Shown piece after piece: positions 35,373 through 46,964 of a stretch of DNA of 64,000 nucleotides. Positions within the stretch are counted from its first letter, which is position 1; every line of letters begins with the position of its first letter. The stretch covers positions 434,001-498,000 of the forward strand of contig NW_027077413.1 of NCBI RefSeq assembly GCF_963924675.1, given 5' to 3'. The translations under genes were made by a program, and so were the position numbers. The stretch is from Phocoena phocoena (Eukaryota; Chordata; Mammalia; Artiodactyla; Phocoenidae). Below the pieces are notes generated by a model. That model saw only the letters and a program-made list of their open reading frames with translations. It searched no databases and was not told where the DNA came from.

Positions 35373-38300
35373 TTAAATTCCATATATATGTGTTAGCATA
35401 CGGTATTTGTCTTTTTCTTTCTGACTTACTTCACTCTGTATGACAGATTCTAGGTCTATCCATCTCATTACAAATAGCTCAATTTCATTTCTTTTTAAGT
35501 CTGAGTAATATTCCATTGTGTATACGTGCCACATCTTCTTTATCCATTCATCCGATGATGGGCGCTTAGGTTGTTTCCATGTCCTGGCTATTGTAAATAG
35601 AGCTGCAATGAACATTTTGGTACATGACTCTCTTTGAATTTTGGTTTTCTCAGGGTATATGCCAAGTAGTGGGATTGCTGGGTCATATGGTAATTCTATT
35701 TGTAGTTTTTTAAGGAACCTCCATACTGTTCTCCACAGTGGCTGAACCAATTCACATTCCCACCAGCAGTGCAAGAGTGTCCCCTTTTCTCCACACCCTC
35801 TCCAGCATTTATTGTTTCTTGATTTTTTGATGATGGCCATTCTGACTGGTGTGAGATGATATCTCATCGTAGTTTTGATTTGCATTTCTCTAATGATTAA
35901 TGATGTTGAGCATTCTTTCATGTGTTTGTTGGCATTCTGTATGTCTTCTTTGGAGAAATGTCTATTTAGGTCTTCTGCCCATTTTTGGATGGGGTTGTTT
36001 GTTTTTTTGTTATTGAGCTGCATGAGCTGCTTGTAAATTTTGGAGATTAATCCTTTGTCAGTTGCTTCATTTGCAAATGTTTTCTCCCATTCTGAGGGTT
36101 GTCTTTTGGTCTTGGTTATGGTTTCCTTTGCTGTGCAAAAGCTTTGAAGTTTCATTAGGTCCCATTTGTTTATTTTTGTTTTTATTTCCATTACTCTAGG
36201 AGGTGGGTCAGAAAGGATCTTGCTGTGATTTATGTCATAGAGTGTTCTTCCTATGTTTTCTTCTAAGAGTTTGATAGTTTCTGGCCTTACATTTAGGTCT
36301 TTAATCCATTTTGAGCTTATTTTTGTGTATGGTGTTAGGGAGTGATCTAATCTCATACTTTTACATGTACGTGTCCAGTTTTCCCAGCACCATTTATTGA
36401 AGAGGCTGTCCTTTCTCCACTGTACATTCCTGCCTCCTTTATCAAAGATGAGGTGTCCATATGTGCGTGGGTTTATCTCTGGGCTTTCTATCCTGTTCCA
36501 CTGATCTATCTTTCTGTTTTTGTGCCAGTACCATACTGTCTTGATTACTGTTGCTTTGTAATATAGTCTGAAGTCAGGGAGCCTTATTCCTCCAGCTCCT
36601 TTTTTCGTTCTAAAGATTGCTTTGGCTATTCGGGGTCTTTTGTGTTTCCATACAAATTGCGAAATTTTTTGTTCTAGTTCTGTGAAAAATGCCAGTGGTA
36701 GTTTGATAGGGATTGCATTGAATCTGTAGATTGCTTTGGGTAGTAGAGTCATTTTCACAATGTTGATTCTTCCCATCCAAGAACATGGTATATCTCTCCA
36801 TCTATTTGTATCATCTTTAATTTCTTTCATCAGTGTCTTATAATTTTCTGCATACAGGTCTTTCGTATCCTTAGGTAGGTTTATTCCTAGATATTTTATT
36901 CTTTTTGTTGCAATGGTAAATGGGAGTGTTTTCTTGATTTCACTTTCAGATTTTTCATCATTAGTATATAGGAATGCCAGAGATTTCTGTGCATTAATTT
37001 TGTATCCTGCTACTTTACCAAATTCATTGATTAGCTCTAGTAGTTTTCTGGTAGCATCTTTAGGATTCTCTATGTATAGTATCATGTCATCTGCAAACAG
37101 TGACAGCTTTACTTCTTCTTTTCCGATTTGGATTCCTTTTATTTCCTTTTCTTCTCTGATTGCTGTGGCTAAAGCTTCCAAAACTATGTTGAATAAGAGT
37201 GGTGAGAGTGGGCAACCTTGTCTTGTTCCTGATCTTAGTGGAAATGCTTTCAGTTTTTCACCATTGAGGATGATGTTTGCTGTGGGCTTGTCATATATGG
37301 CTTTTATTATGTTTAGGAAAGTTCCCTCTATGCCTACTTTCTGGAGGGTTTTTATCATAAATGGGTGTTGAATTTTGTCGAAAGCTTTCTCTGCATCTAT
37401 TGAGATGATCATATGGTTTTTCTCCTTCAATTTGTTAATATGGTTTATCACATTGATAGATTTGCGTATATTGAAGAATCCTTGCATTCCTGGAATAAAC
37501 CCCACTTGATCATGGTGTATGATCCTTTTAATGTGCTGTTGGATTCTGTTTGCTAGTATTTTGTTGAGGATTTTTGCATCTATGTTCATCAGTGATATTG
37601 GCCTGTAGTTTTCTTTCTTTGTGACATCCTTGTCTGGTTTTGGTATCAAGGTGATGGTGGCTTCATAGAAGGAATTTGGGAGTGTTCCTCCCTCTGCTAT
37701 ATTTTGGAAGAGTTCGAGAAGGATAGGTGTTAGCTCTTCTCTAAACGTTTGATAGAATTCACCTGTGAAGCCATCTGGTCCTGGGCTTTTGTTTGTTGGA
37801 AGGTTTTTAATCACAGTTTCAATTTCAGTGCTTGTGATTGGTCTGTTCATATTTTCTATTTCTTCCTGATTCAGTCTTGGCAGGTTGTGCATTTCTAAGA
37901 ATTTGTCCATTTCTTCCAGATTGTCCATTTTATTGGCATAGAGTTGCTTGTAGTAATCTCTCATGATTTTTTTTATTTCTGCAGTGTCAGTTGTTACTTC
38001 TCCTTTTTCATTTCTAATTCTATTGAATTGAGTCTTCTCCCTTTTTTTCTTAATGAGTCTGGCTAGTGGTTTATCTATTTTGTTTATCTTCTCAAAGAAC
38101 CAGCTTTTAGTTTTATTGATCTTTGCTATTGTTTCCTTCATTTCTTTTTCATTTATTTCTGATCTGATTTTTATGATTTCTTTCCTTCTGCCAGCTTTGG
38201 GGTTTTTTTGTTCTTCTTTAATTGCTTGAGGTGCAAGGTTAGGTTGTTTATTCGAGATGTTTCCTGCTTCTTAAGGTGGGCTTGTATTGCTATAAACTTC

Positions 38301-39223
38301 CCCCTTAGAATTGCTTTTGCTGCATCCCATAGGTTTTGGGTCGTTGTGTCTCCATTGTCATTTGTTTCTAGGTATTTTTTTATTTCCTCTTTGATTTCTT
38401 CAGTGATCACTTCATTATTAAGTAGTGTATTGTTTAGCCTCCATGTGTTTGTATTTTTTACAGATCTTTTCCTGTAATTGATATCTAGTCTCATGGCGTT
38501 GTGGTCGGAAAAGATACTTGATACAATTTCAGTTTTCTTAAATTTACCAAGGCTTGATTTGTGACCCAAGATATGATCTATCCTGGAGAATGTTCCATGA
38601 GCACTTGAGAAAAATGTGTATTCTGTTGTTTTTGGATGGAGTGTCCTATAAATATCAATTAAGTCCATCTTGTTTAATGTATCATTTAAAGCTTGTGTTT
38701 CCTTATTTATTTTCATTTTGGATGATCTATCCATGGGTGAAAGTGGGGTGTTAAAGTCCCCTACTATGAATGTGTTACTGTTGATCTCCCCTTTTATGGT
38801 TGTTAGTATTTGCCTTATGTATTGAGGTGCTTCTATGTTGGGTGCATAAATATTTACAATTGTTATATCTTCTTCTTGGATCGATCCCTTGATCATTATG
38901 TAGTGTCCTTCTTTGTCCCTTTTAATAGTCCTTATTTTAAAGTCTATTTTGTCTGATATGAGAATTGCTACTCCAGCTTTCTTTTGGTTTCCATTTGCAT
39001 GGAATATCTTTTTCCATCCCCTTACTTTCAGTCTGTATGTGTCTCTAGTTCTGAAGTGGGTCTCTTGTAGACAGCATATATAAGGGTCTTGTTTTTGTAT
39101 CCATTCAGCCAATCTGTGTCTTTTGGTGGGAGCATTTAGTCCATTTACATTTAAGGTAATTATTGATATGTATGTTCCTATTTCCATTTTATATATTGTT
39201 GTGGGTTCGCTACTATAGGTCAT
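35373..39223 (-). pseudogene. L1 ORF2p, endonuclease / reverse transcriptase, one frameshift
   Basis: Segment 38171-39223 (350 codons) is the apurinic-type endonuclease with QETHF, GDFN and SDH catalytic motifs. Segment 35373-38141 (922 codons) holds the reverse transcriptase, with [21 protein letters not shown] and the active-site FADD at 37086-37097, and the C-terminal Cys/His region (CWRGC ... HCWWEC, ~35780-35830). The two lie in different frames. The phase change sits near 38200-38225, in A-rich sequence between endonuclease and RT, and looks like one lost base. No other break was seen, so the element lost autonomous ORF2 activity recently, unless this is a sequencing error. Confidence 0.9.
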
Positions 39224-39245
39224 TTCCTTCTCTTGTGTTTCGTGT

Positions 39246-40139
39246 CTAGAGAAGTTCCTTTAGCATTTGTTGTAAAGCTGGTTTTGTGGTGCTGAACTCT
39301 CTCAGCTTTTGCTTGTCTGTAAAGGTTTTAATTTCTCCATCAAATGTGAATGAGATCCTTGCTGGGTAGAGTAGTCTTGGTTTCAGGCTATTCTCCTTCA
39401 TCACTTTCAGTATGTCCTGCCACTCCCTTCTGGCTTGTAGGGTTTCTGCTGAGAGATCAGCTGTTAACCTTATGGGGATTCCCTTGTGTGTTATTTGTTG
39501 TTTTTCCCTTGCTGCTTTTAATATGCTTTCTTTGTATTTAATTTTTGACAGTTTGATTAATATGTGTCTTGGCGTGTTTCTCCTTGTATTTATCCTGTAT
39601 GGGACCCTCTGTGCTTCCTGGACTTGATTAACTATTTCCTTTCCCATATTAGGGAAGTTTTCAACTATAATCTCTTCAAATATTTTCTCAGTCCCTTTCT
39701 TTCTTTCTTCTTCTTCTGGAACCCCTATAATTCGAATGTTGGTGCGTTTCATGTTGTCCCAGAGGTCTCTGAGACTGTCCTCAGTTCTTTTCATTCTTTT
39801 TTCTTTATTCTGCTCTGCAGTAGTTATTTCCACTACTTTATCTTCCAGGTCACTTATCCGTTCTTCTGCCTCAGTTATTCTGCTATTGATCCTATCTAGA
39901 GTGATTTTAATTTCATTTATTGCATTGTTCATCGTTGCTTGTTTCATCTTTAGTTCTTGTAGGTCCTTGTTAACTGTTTCTTGCATTTTGTCCATTCTAC
40001 TTCCAAGATTTTGGATCATCCTTACTATCATTATTCTGAATTCTTTTTCAGGTAGATTGCCTATTTCCTCTTCATTTGTTAGGTCTGGTGGGTTTTTATC
40101 TTGCTCCTTCATCTGCTGTGTGTTTTTCTGTCTTCTCAT
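39246..40139 (-). CDS. L1 ORF1p, RNA-binding protein (intact)
   Basis: 297 codons with start and stop, a little shorter than human ORF1p (338). Residues ~40-130 form a charged heptad-rich coiled coil that makes the trimer in this family. Residues ~134-228 are the RRM-like domain, starting at NIRIIGVPE. Residues ~229-297 are the C-terminal domain with SFTFDGE near the end. ORF1p coats L1 RNA in cytoplasmic RNPs and acts as a chaperone in target-primed reverse transcription. ORF2 begins 22 bp downstream on the same strand, the usual L1 arrangement. No break is seen. Confidence 0.93.
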   Translation of the reverse strand: MRRQKNTQQMKEQDKNPPDLTNEEEIGNLPEKEFRIMIVRMIQNLGSRMDKMQETVNKDLQELKMKQATMNNAINEIKITLDRINSRITEAEERISDLEDKVVEITTAEQNKEKRMKRTEDSLRDLWDNMKRTNIRIIGVPEEEERKKGTEKIFEEIIVENFPNMGKEIVNQVQEAQRVPYRINTRRNTPRHILIKLSKIKYKESILKAAREKQQITHKGIPIRLTADLSAETLQARREWQDILKVMKENSLKPRLLYPARISFTFDGEIKTFTDKQKLREFSTTKPALQQMLKELL

Positions 40140-40673
40140 TTTGCTTATCTTACTGTGTTTGGGGTCTCCTTTTTGCAGGCTGCAGGTTCGTAGTTCCCGT
40201 TGTTTTTGATGTCTGTCTCCAGTGGCTAAGGTTGTTTCAGTGGGTTGTGTAGGCTTCCTGGTGGAGGGGACTAGTGCCTGTGTTGTGCTGGATGAGGCTA
40301 GATCTTGTCTCTCTAGTGGGCAGGTTCACGTCTGGTGGTGTGTTTTGGGGTGTCTGTGGCCTTATTATGATTTTAGGCAGCCTCTCTGCTAATGGGTGGG
40401 GTTGTGTTCCTGTTTTGCTAGTTGTTTGGCATAGGTTGTCCAGCACTGTGGCTTGCTGGTCGTTGAGTGAAGCTGGGTGCTGGTGTTAAGATGGAGGTCT
40501 CTGGGAGATTTCCGCTGTTTAATATTATGTGGAGCTGGGAGTTCTCTTGCTGACCAGTGACCTGAAGTTGGCTCTCCTACCTCAGAGGCAGAGCCCTGAC
40601 TCCTGGCTGGAGCACCAAGAGCCTTTCATCCACACGGCTCAGAATAAAAGGGAGAAAAAGTAGAGAGAATTAG

Positions 40674-40815
40674 TAGAAGTATGAGGAAAGAAAGAAGGAA
40701 AGGAGGAAAGGAAGGAAGGAAGAAAGAAGCAAAGAAGGAAAGAAAGGAGGGAGGGAGGGAGGGAGGAAGGAAGGAAGGAGGGAAAGAAGGAAAAAAAGAC
40801 AGAAAGAAAGATGAT
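40674..40815. repeat. Purine-rich (GGAA/GAAA) low-complexity tract
   Basis: Almost all A and G on the plus strand, with runs of GGAAGGAA, GGGAGGGA and GAAAGAAA. It belongs to the L1 5' UTR. A similar shorter tract lies at 41045-41090. Mirror-like purine runs of this kind can form triplex DNA, which is a general property and not shown here. Confidence 0.85.
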
Positions 40816-41340
40816 ACAGTAAAAATAAAATAAAGTATAATATAGTTATTGAATTAAAAAATATTTAGAAAAAAAAAAAGGGACGGATAGAACCTTAGGA
40901 CAAATGTTGGAAGCAAAGCTATACAGAGAAAATCTTACACAGAAGCATACACATACACCTTCACAAAAAGAGGTAAAGGGGGAAAAATCATAAATCCTGC
41001 TCCCTGAGACCACCTCCTCAATTTGGGGTGATTCGTTGTCTAAAGGAGGGAGGGAAGGAAGGAAAGAAAGAAAGAACGAAGGTAAAGTATAATAAAGTTA
41101 TTACAATTAAACTTAATTATTAAGAAAAAGAATTTTTAAAAAAAAGTCATGGACGGATAGAGCCCTAGGACAAATGGTGGAAGCTAGAGTATGCAGACTA
41201 GATGTCACACAGGAGCATACACGTACACCTTCACAAAAAGAGGAAAAGGGAAAAAAATCATAGATTTCGCTCCTAAATTCCACCTCTTCAATTTGGGATC
41301 ATTCCTTGTCTATTCAGGTATTCCACAGATGCAGGGTATA
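40810..41340. repeat. Two 270-bp tandem units in L1 5' UTR
   Basis: GGACGGATAG occurs at 40881 and 41151, and AAAAATCATA near 40984 and 41254, both exactly 270 bp apart. The intervening text is recognisably duplicated (GACAAATG.TGGAAGC, ACACCTTCACAAAAAGAGG). The first unit is preceded, and the second separated, by GGAAGG-type purine tracts, which may have promoted the duplication. Confidence 0.85.
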
Positions 41341-41811
41341 TCAAGTTGATTGTGGAGCTTTAATCCGCTGCTTCTGTGGCTGCTGGGAGAGATTTCCCTT
41401 TCTCTTCTTTGTTTTCACAGCTCACAGGAGCTCAGCTTTGGATTTGGCTCTGCCTCTGCGTGTAGGTCACTGGAGGGCGTCTGTTTTTTCGCTCAGACAG
41501 GACGGGGTTAAAGGAGCCGCTGATTCGGGGCCTCCGGCTCCCTCAGGCCGGGGGTTGGGGGATGGGGGAAGGAGGGGCACTGCGTGCGGGGCCGGCCTGC
41601 GGCGGCAGAGGCAGCGTGACGTTGCGGCAGAGGCCGGCGTGACGTTGAACCAGCCTGAGGCCCGCCGTGCGCTGTCCCGGGGAAGTTGTCCCTGGATCCC
41701 GGGAACCTGGCAGTGGCGGGTTGCACAGGCTCCGTGGAAGAGGGGTGTGGAGAGTGACCTGTGCTCGCACACAGGCCCCTTGGTGGCGGCAGCAGCAGCC
41801 TTAGTGTCTCC

Positions 41812-41982
41812 CGCCCGTCTCTGGGGTCCGCGGTTTTAGCCGCGGCTCACGCCCGTCTCTGGGGTTTGCGCTTTCAGCCACGGCTCGCGCCCGTCTCGGG
41901 GGCTCGCGCCCTCAGCCGCGGCTCGCGCCCGTCTCTGGGGTTCGCGCTTTTAGCCGCGGCTCGCGCCCGTCTCTGGAGTTCC
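41812..41982. repeat. 38-bp GC-rich tandem repeat in L1 5' UTR
   Basis: Four full units and a partial one start at 41812, 41850, 41888, 41926 and 41964, each opening with CGCCCGTCTC and containing AGCCGCGGCTC or close variants. Each unit holds several CpGs and the self-complementary GCCGCGGC. Similar CpG-rich monomers in the 5' UTR serve as promoter units in some L1 lineages; that role is inferred here. Confidence 0.88.
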
Positions 41983-42871
41983 TTTAAGCAGCGCTCTTAA
42001 ACCCCTCTCCTCGCGCACCAGGAAACAAAGATGGAAGAAAAAGTCTCTTGCCTCTTCGGCCGGTGCAGGCTTTTCCCCGAACTCCCTCCCAGCTAGTCAT
42101 GGTGCACTAACCCCTTCAGGCTATGTTCAAGCCGCCAACCCCAGGCCTCTCCCTGAGCTCCGTCCAAAACCAAAACCCGAGCCTCAGCTCGCGGCCCCGC
42201 CCGCCCAGGTGGGTGAGCAGCAAGCCTCTCGGGTTGGTGAGTGCTGGTCTGCACCGATCGTCTGTGCAGGAATCTCCCCACTTTGCCCTCCGCACCTGTC
42301 GCTGTGCACTACACCGCGGTCCCGAAACTCCCCCCTCTGCCTCCCGCAGTCTCCGCCCGTGGAAGGGCTTCCTAGTGTGTGGAAAGTTTTCCTCCTTCAC
42401 AGCTCCCTCCCACTGGTGCACGTGCCGTCCTTATTCTTTTGTCTCTGTTTTTTCTTTTGCCCTACCCAGTTACGTGGGGAGTTTCTTGCCTTTTGGGAGG
42501 TCTGAGGTCTTCTGCCAGCCTTCAGTAGGAGTACTGTAGGAGTTGTTCCACGTGTGGATGTATTTCTGGTGTATCCGTGGGGAGGAAGGCGATCTCCGCG
42601 TCTTACTCTTCCGCCATCGTCAAGGTCCCCCCCCGCGTATGCGTTTTTTCCTGAATATATTCAGGAAAAAACGCATACGCCCTTTTTGGCCAAGTGCATC
42701 ATTTTTGACGTTCTGCCTCTTTTCCTATGCTTTCAGGGCAATTCCAGTCTACCCCCTGAAATAGTTTTCCTGAAATTCTGCCCCGATTTCAAATCCTCTT
42801 CGCAAGCTTACTTCAATATATTTTTGGAGGATAGCTGTCATTTATTACTCTCCAGGACTTTGAATTACAGT

Positions 42872-44626
42872 GCCCCTGAGCTCCATTCTTCAACTCGCTT
42901 TCTTGTGAGCTGGGCACAAAACCGCAGGATTGCTTCAGGCCCTAATCTGTTTCTGGCAGGGAATGCTGAGCCTTTGTTTAATTCCTCTTCCTGGTGGGAA
43001 ATGAGCGTTACATTTGCCCGTGCAGACACCTATAGCTAGTCTCTCATTGGTTCTCCCTATTCCTGTTCATCTTGCACAGAAATTGCAAACTTTGCCAAAC
43101 AGGAGGTTAAAGGCACTGACTCTCCAAGTGGGGAGAGTGTTAGTAAAGCGTCTGGAATGGTGAACCCGAGGACCAGGATACGAAAACTGAGATGCATTTT
43201 AAATCGTTTCCCAATCACACGGTGTACCATACTCTGGGTTTCCCATGCATGTTTTAAGTGGAGGAAGAATCCCTTGACCCAGGAGAGTAGGAACCCATGG
43301 AATGGGTACCATGCAGTATGACTTCAAAGGGTCTGCATTTGCTCACCGAAACTCAACAATGCTAACAGCCTGAAGTGTCCAGCCTTATGTCTCAACCAGC
43401 TCTGGGTGTAGATGTGGTAAATCCCGGTTGCATCACATGCCCTGAGTGAATTATTTAAGAATTGCTCTCTATTTCACTGTCTTTGTGTTTAGTTTTTGAA
43501 ATTTTTTTGATAATGGGATTTATCGGATTTTCACTGCTGCGTTTATGCCGCTGTACACACGCTTGATTCTCTTACGGAGACATATAAATCCATGGGTTTT
43601 AAGATTATTCCTAGTCAGGTATATTCCTAGGCGTTGAATAAGTGGTGTTGAGTCCATTTCGTTGAGCAAGGAGTAGGTCTTGTCTATTACATATTTGGCT
43701 TATGGAAAGTTATCGTTGCTAATTTTAGTGTCTGGTTTTATGCAGCACCCCAAGGCACCTTTCCCCATAAGCAAGCACTAGTTGGTTTTCTAAATTTGAG
43801 ACCCTGTTCTGTTTTGTAATGCAGTTCATGTGTAGTCAAGTTTACATTCCGTGTATTAGTGATATCTTATGATGTTTCTTTTTCTGTGTGACGTAGTTCA
43901 TGTAGAATCACCGTACCTGCATCCACTCACTATGCCGCTACGGGCCTGATGACACAGATTTCATTGCTGAGTGATATTGCATTGTACGTACGTGCCACAA
44001 CTTCTTTATCCATTTTTTGCTTTCTGGGATATTTACCTGATACTGTAGACGAGCTTCTTTTGAACACAGCCGTCCCAAATATTGGGGTGGCTGTCTGTTT
44101 TTGATTTTAATTTCCGTAAGCTATAGGACCATAAGTGGAAGTGCCATAGGCTGTGTTGCTTTGTTTCTTACGTGTTTCAGGAAACACCATACACTTCTCC
44201 AGTGTGGCTGCTGGCAATTTACATCCTGCCAATCAGCATAACGAGGCTCCCGGTTCTCCATATCCTGTCCTACCTTTCTGGATTTTACACTTTTTTCAGA
44301 TGGCCCTTTTGCCCGGGGGGCAGTGAGACTTCATTGTAGTGCAGATTTCCTTTACAGGCTTGCTTGGTTGGCCAAAAAGGGCGTATTCTTTTTTTTTGAA
44401 TATATTCAGGAAAAAACACATACGCCCTTTTTGGCCAAGTGCATCATTGTCGACGTTGTGCCTCTGTTCCTATGCTTTCAGGGCAATTCCAGTCTACCCC
44501 CTGCAATCGTTTTCCTGAAATTCTGCCCCGCTTTCAAGTCCCCTTCGCAGGCTTACTTCAATATATTTTTGGAGGATAGCTGTCATTTATAACTCTGCAG
44601 GTTTGTGAATTACAGTGCCCCTGAGC
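42872..44626 (+). repeat. Satellite monomer 21 (type B), damaged palindrome arm
   Basis: At 44368-44400 the left palindrome arm reads GGGCGTATTC followed by a T-run and then GAATATATTC, losing the ATGCG and CC parts. The right arm is almost intact. Confidence 0.93.
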
Positions 44627-46348
44627 TCCTTTCTTCAACTCGCTTTCTTGTGAGCTGGGCACAAAACCGCAGGATTGCTTCAGGCCCTAATCTGTTTCCG
44701 GCAGGGCACGCTGAGCCTTTGGCTAATTCCTCTTCCTGGTGGGCAATGAGCGTTACATTTGCCCGTGCAGACACCTATAGCTAGTCTCTCATTGGTTCTC
44801 CCTATTCCTGTTCATCTTGCACAGAAATTGCAAGCTGTGCCAAACAGGAGGTTAAAGACACTGACTCTCCAAGCGGGGAGATTGTTAGTAAACCGTCTGG
44901 AATGGTGAACCCGAGGACCAGGATACGAAAACTGAGATGCTTTTTAAATAATTTCCTAATCACACGGTGGACCATACTCGGCGTTTCTGACGAATGTTTT
45001 AGCTGAAGAAAGAATCCCTTGAACCTGGAGAGTTGGGACCCTTGGAATGGGTACCATGCAGTATGACTTCAAAGGATCTGCATTTGTTCACTGAAACTCA
45101 CCAATGCTATCAGCCTGAAGTGTCCAGCCTTATGTCTCAACCAGCTCTGGGTGTAGATGTGGTAAATCCAGGTTGCATCACATGCCCTTAGTGAATTATT
45201 TAAGAATTGCTACCTATTTCACTGTCATTGTGTTTTGTTTTTGAAATTTATTTCAATAATGGGATTTATCGGATTTTCACTGCTGCGTTTCGGCCACTGT
45301 ACACACGCTTGATTCTCTTATGGAGACATATATATCCATGGGTTTTAAGATTCTTCCTAGTCAGGTATATTCCTAGGCGTTTAATATGTGGTGTTGAGTC
45401 CATTTCGTTGAGCAAGGAGTAGGTCTTGTCTGTTACATATTTGGCTTATGGAATGTTATCTGCGCTAATTTCAGTCTCTGGTTTTATGCAGCACCCCAAC
45501 TCACCTTTCCCCTTAAGGAACCATAAGTTGGTTTTCTTAATTTGAAACCCTCTTCTCTTTTGTGATTCAGTTCATGTGTAGCCATGTTAACATTCCATGT
45601 ATTAGTAATATCTTATGTCTTTTTCTTTTTGAATTATGTGACTTCGAATGATCACACATAACTCCTCTGGAGTTGTTATAACTGGCCGTATTTCATTGAT
45701 TTCCAGACTGAGTAATATTCCACTCTACATAAGCACCACATCTCTGTCCGTTTTTTCTCTGCAGATACATTTAAGTTATATCCTAGTCGAGGATCTTTTA
45801 AACAGAGAGGTGGTAAACATTGGGGTGCCTGTGTCCTCTCGATTTTTGTTTTTCCCAAGATATACGTCCATGAGTGCAAGTGCCCTGTGCTCGGTAGCTC
45901 ATTTTTTAGATGCTTTAGTAAACACAATACACTTATCCAGAGTGACCTTTGGCAATATACATTTCCACTATAAGACTCACAGGGCTCCCTTTTCTCCTTG
46001 CCCTGTCCTGCATTTCTGGTGTTTACACTTTATGAGGACGGCTCTTCTGACTGATGCAAAGTGATATGTTTTGTTGTATTGATTTCCAGTGCCCACCTGT
46101 TTGGTTGGCTAAAAAAGTGTATGCCCTTTTCTTGAATATATACAGAAAAAGACGCATACACCCTTTTTGGCCAACTGCAATGTTGGCAATGTTCAGCCCC
46201 TTTTCTTGTGCTTAATGGCGAGTCCTTTCTACCTCTTCCAATCCCTTTCCTGCCATTCTCCGTTGCTTACAAGTCCTTTTCTCTGACTTTCCTCAAGACA
46301 TTTTTCAGTGATAGATATTTTCAATTCTGCAGTTTCGTGAATTTTAGT
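44627..46348 (+). repeat. Satellite monomer 22, canonical then strongly diverged
   Basis: Canonical until about 45490. From there it remains collinear but differs at many positions, often towards L1: CCCCTTAAGGAACCATAAG, CTGAGTAATATTCCA near 45709 and TTGAATTATGTGAC. The palindrome at 46105-46174 is imperfect, and its right end is TTGGCCAAC. Confidence 0.88.
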
Positions 46349-46780
46349 GCCCCTGAGTTCCATTTTCCAACTTGTGTTTATGGGAACTGGCCACAAAGCA
46401 TCAGGATTCCTCAAGCCCTATTCTGTTTCCATGGGCAACCCTAGCCTTTGGTCAATTCGTCTTCCTGATTGGAAATTAGAGTGACATGTGCCTGTCCGAA
46501 CACCTAGGACTTGTCTCTCATTGTTCCTCCTCCTTCTGCTTCATCCTCTGGACAAATTCCAAACTGTATGCAACAGGATGTTGACAGTGCTGACATCTCC
46601 AAGTGGGGAGACTGTTAGTAAAGACGCTGGAGTGGTGAACCCTAGCACCAAGAGATGAGGAGATGAGATGCCTTTTCCAAACTTTTCCCGATCAGACGGT
46701 ATACCATCCTCTGGGTGTGACAGGCATGTTTTAGGTGTAGGAAGGGTCCCATTCATGTGAGGAGAACACCAGGGGATTTT
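46349..46780 (+). repeat. Diverged partial satellite monomer at array edge
   Basis: Starts with GCCCCTGAGTTCC and can be followed through CCATCCTCTGGGTG near 46705 and GCATGTTTTAG near 46725. Recognisable similarity fades at about 46780. It is the outermost clear unit of the main block. Confidence 0.75.
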
Positions 46781-46964
46781 AAATATCAGTGTCTCTCCGC
46801 AACCCAAACTGGGGAATTTTTTAAGCTACGGCTACACATATGTTCATTAAGGGCCTTGGGAAGTAGGCAGAGTCCAAACTTTAGATGATTGAAGTCTTCA
46901 GGGTCACAAGCACTCACCACTGTCTTCCCTTAGATTCCATTTTTACTGTCATTGATGGATGATG
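46780..46964. other. Unassigned sequence between array edge and L1 fragment
   Basis: Nothing clear is seen. It occupies the place of the poorly conserved 400-740 part of a satellite monomer but is shorter than that part, and I cannot align it by eye. Confidence 0.5.

Larger units (their letters stand above)
34994..42634 (-). mobile_element. Full-length L1 retrotransposon, young, antisense
   Basis: About 7.64 kb. The target duplication GCGTATGCGTTTTTT is perfect at 34979-34993 and 42635-42649. A pure T-run to 35005 is the poly(A) tail, and TTTATT at 35013-35018 is the AATAAA signal in antisense. Going from 42634 downwards it has a ~2.5-kb 5' UTR, ORF1, a 22-bp gap, ORF2 and a ~370-bp 3' UTR. 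Insertion is in the T-run of the left palindrome arm of a satellite monomer, a plausible L1 endonuclease site (nick after TTTTTT). Near-intact frames and a clean duplication indicate a recent insertion. Confidence 0.95.
40140..42634 (-). promoter_or_regulatory. L1 5' UTR / internal promoter region
   Basis: About 2.5 kb upstream of ORF1 on the minus strand. The first bases (complement of 42605-42634) include GATGGCGG, a YY1-like site at the position where human L1 has one. A GC- and CpG-rich stretch at ~41455-42380 is consistent with the pol II promoter. Towards ORF1 it turns into two 270-bp AT/purine-rich tandem units. That this region initiates L1 transcription is family knowledge; its activity here is inferred. 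Confidence 0.8.
33471..42871 (+). repeat. Satellite monomer 20, split by a full-length L1
   Basis: Left part is 33471-34993 and right part 42635-42871. Between them lies the L1. The break falls inside the left arm of the palindrome, which starts at 34966 and resumes at 42635 after the duplicated target. The middle segment (34675-34765) is of intermediate type. Confidence 0.95.
1..46780 (+). repeat. Cetacean common satellite array, main block (~1747-bp monomers)
   Basis: Head-to-tail copies of one monomer. I phase them on the conserved start GCCCCTGAGCTCC, found at 1, 1748, 3495, 5242, 7204, 8951, 10913, 12660, 14406, 16151, 17832, 19577, 21326, 23006, 24750, 26496, 28234, 29980, 31727, 33471, 42872, 44627 and 46349. 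The usual spacing is 1744-1749 bp. Exceptions are explained: 1962 bp twice (SINE inside), ~1680 bp twice (palindrome lost) and one long gap (L1 inserted). All copies lie on the same strand. Unit length and content match the common satellite of cetaceans as I know it; the family name is recalled, not searched. The last unit is degraded, so the block ends near 46.8 kb. Confidence 0.95.

Noticed and set aside
36913..37371. Long plus-strand frames over the L1 (36913-37371, 39736-40209).
   Set aside because: They are antisense shadows of ORF2 and ORF1.
41306..41839. A 177-codon plus-strand frame in GC-rich sequence.
   Set aside because: It lies in the CpG-rich 5' UTR of the L1, in antisense, and is open because of composition.
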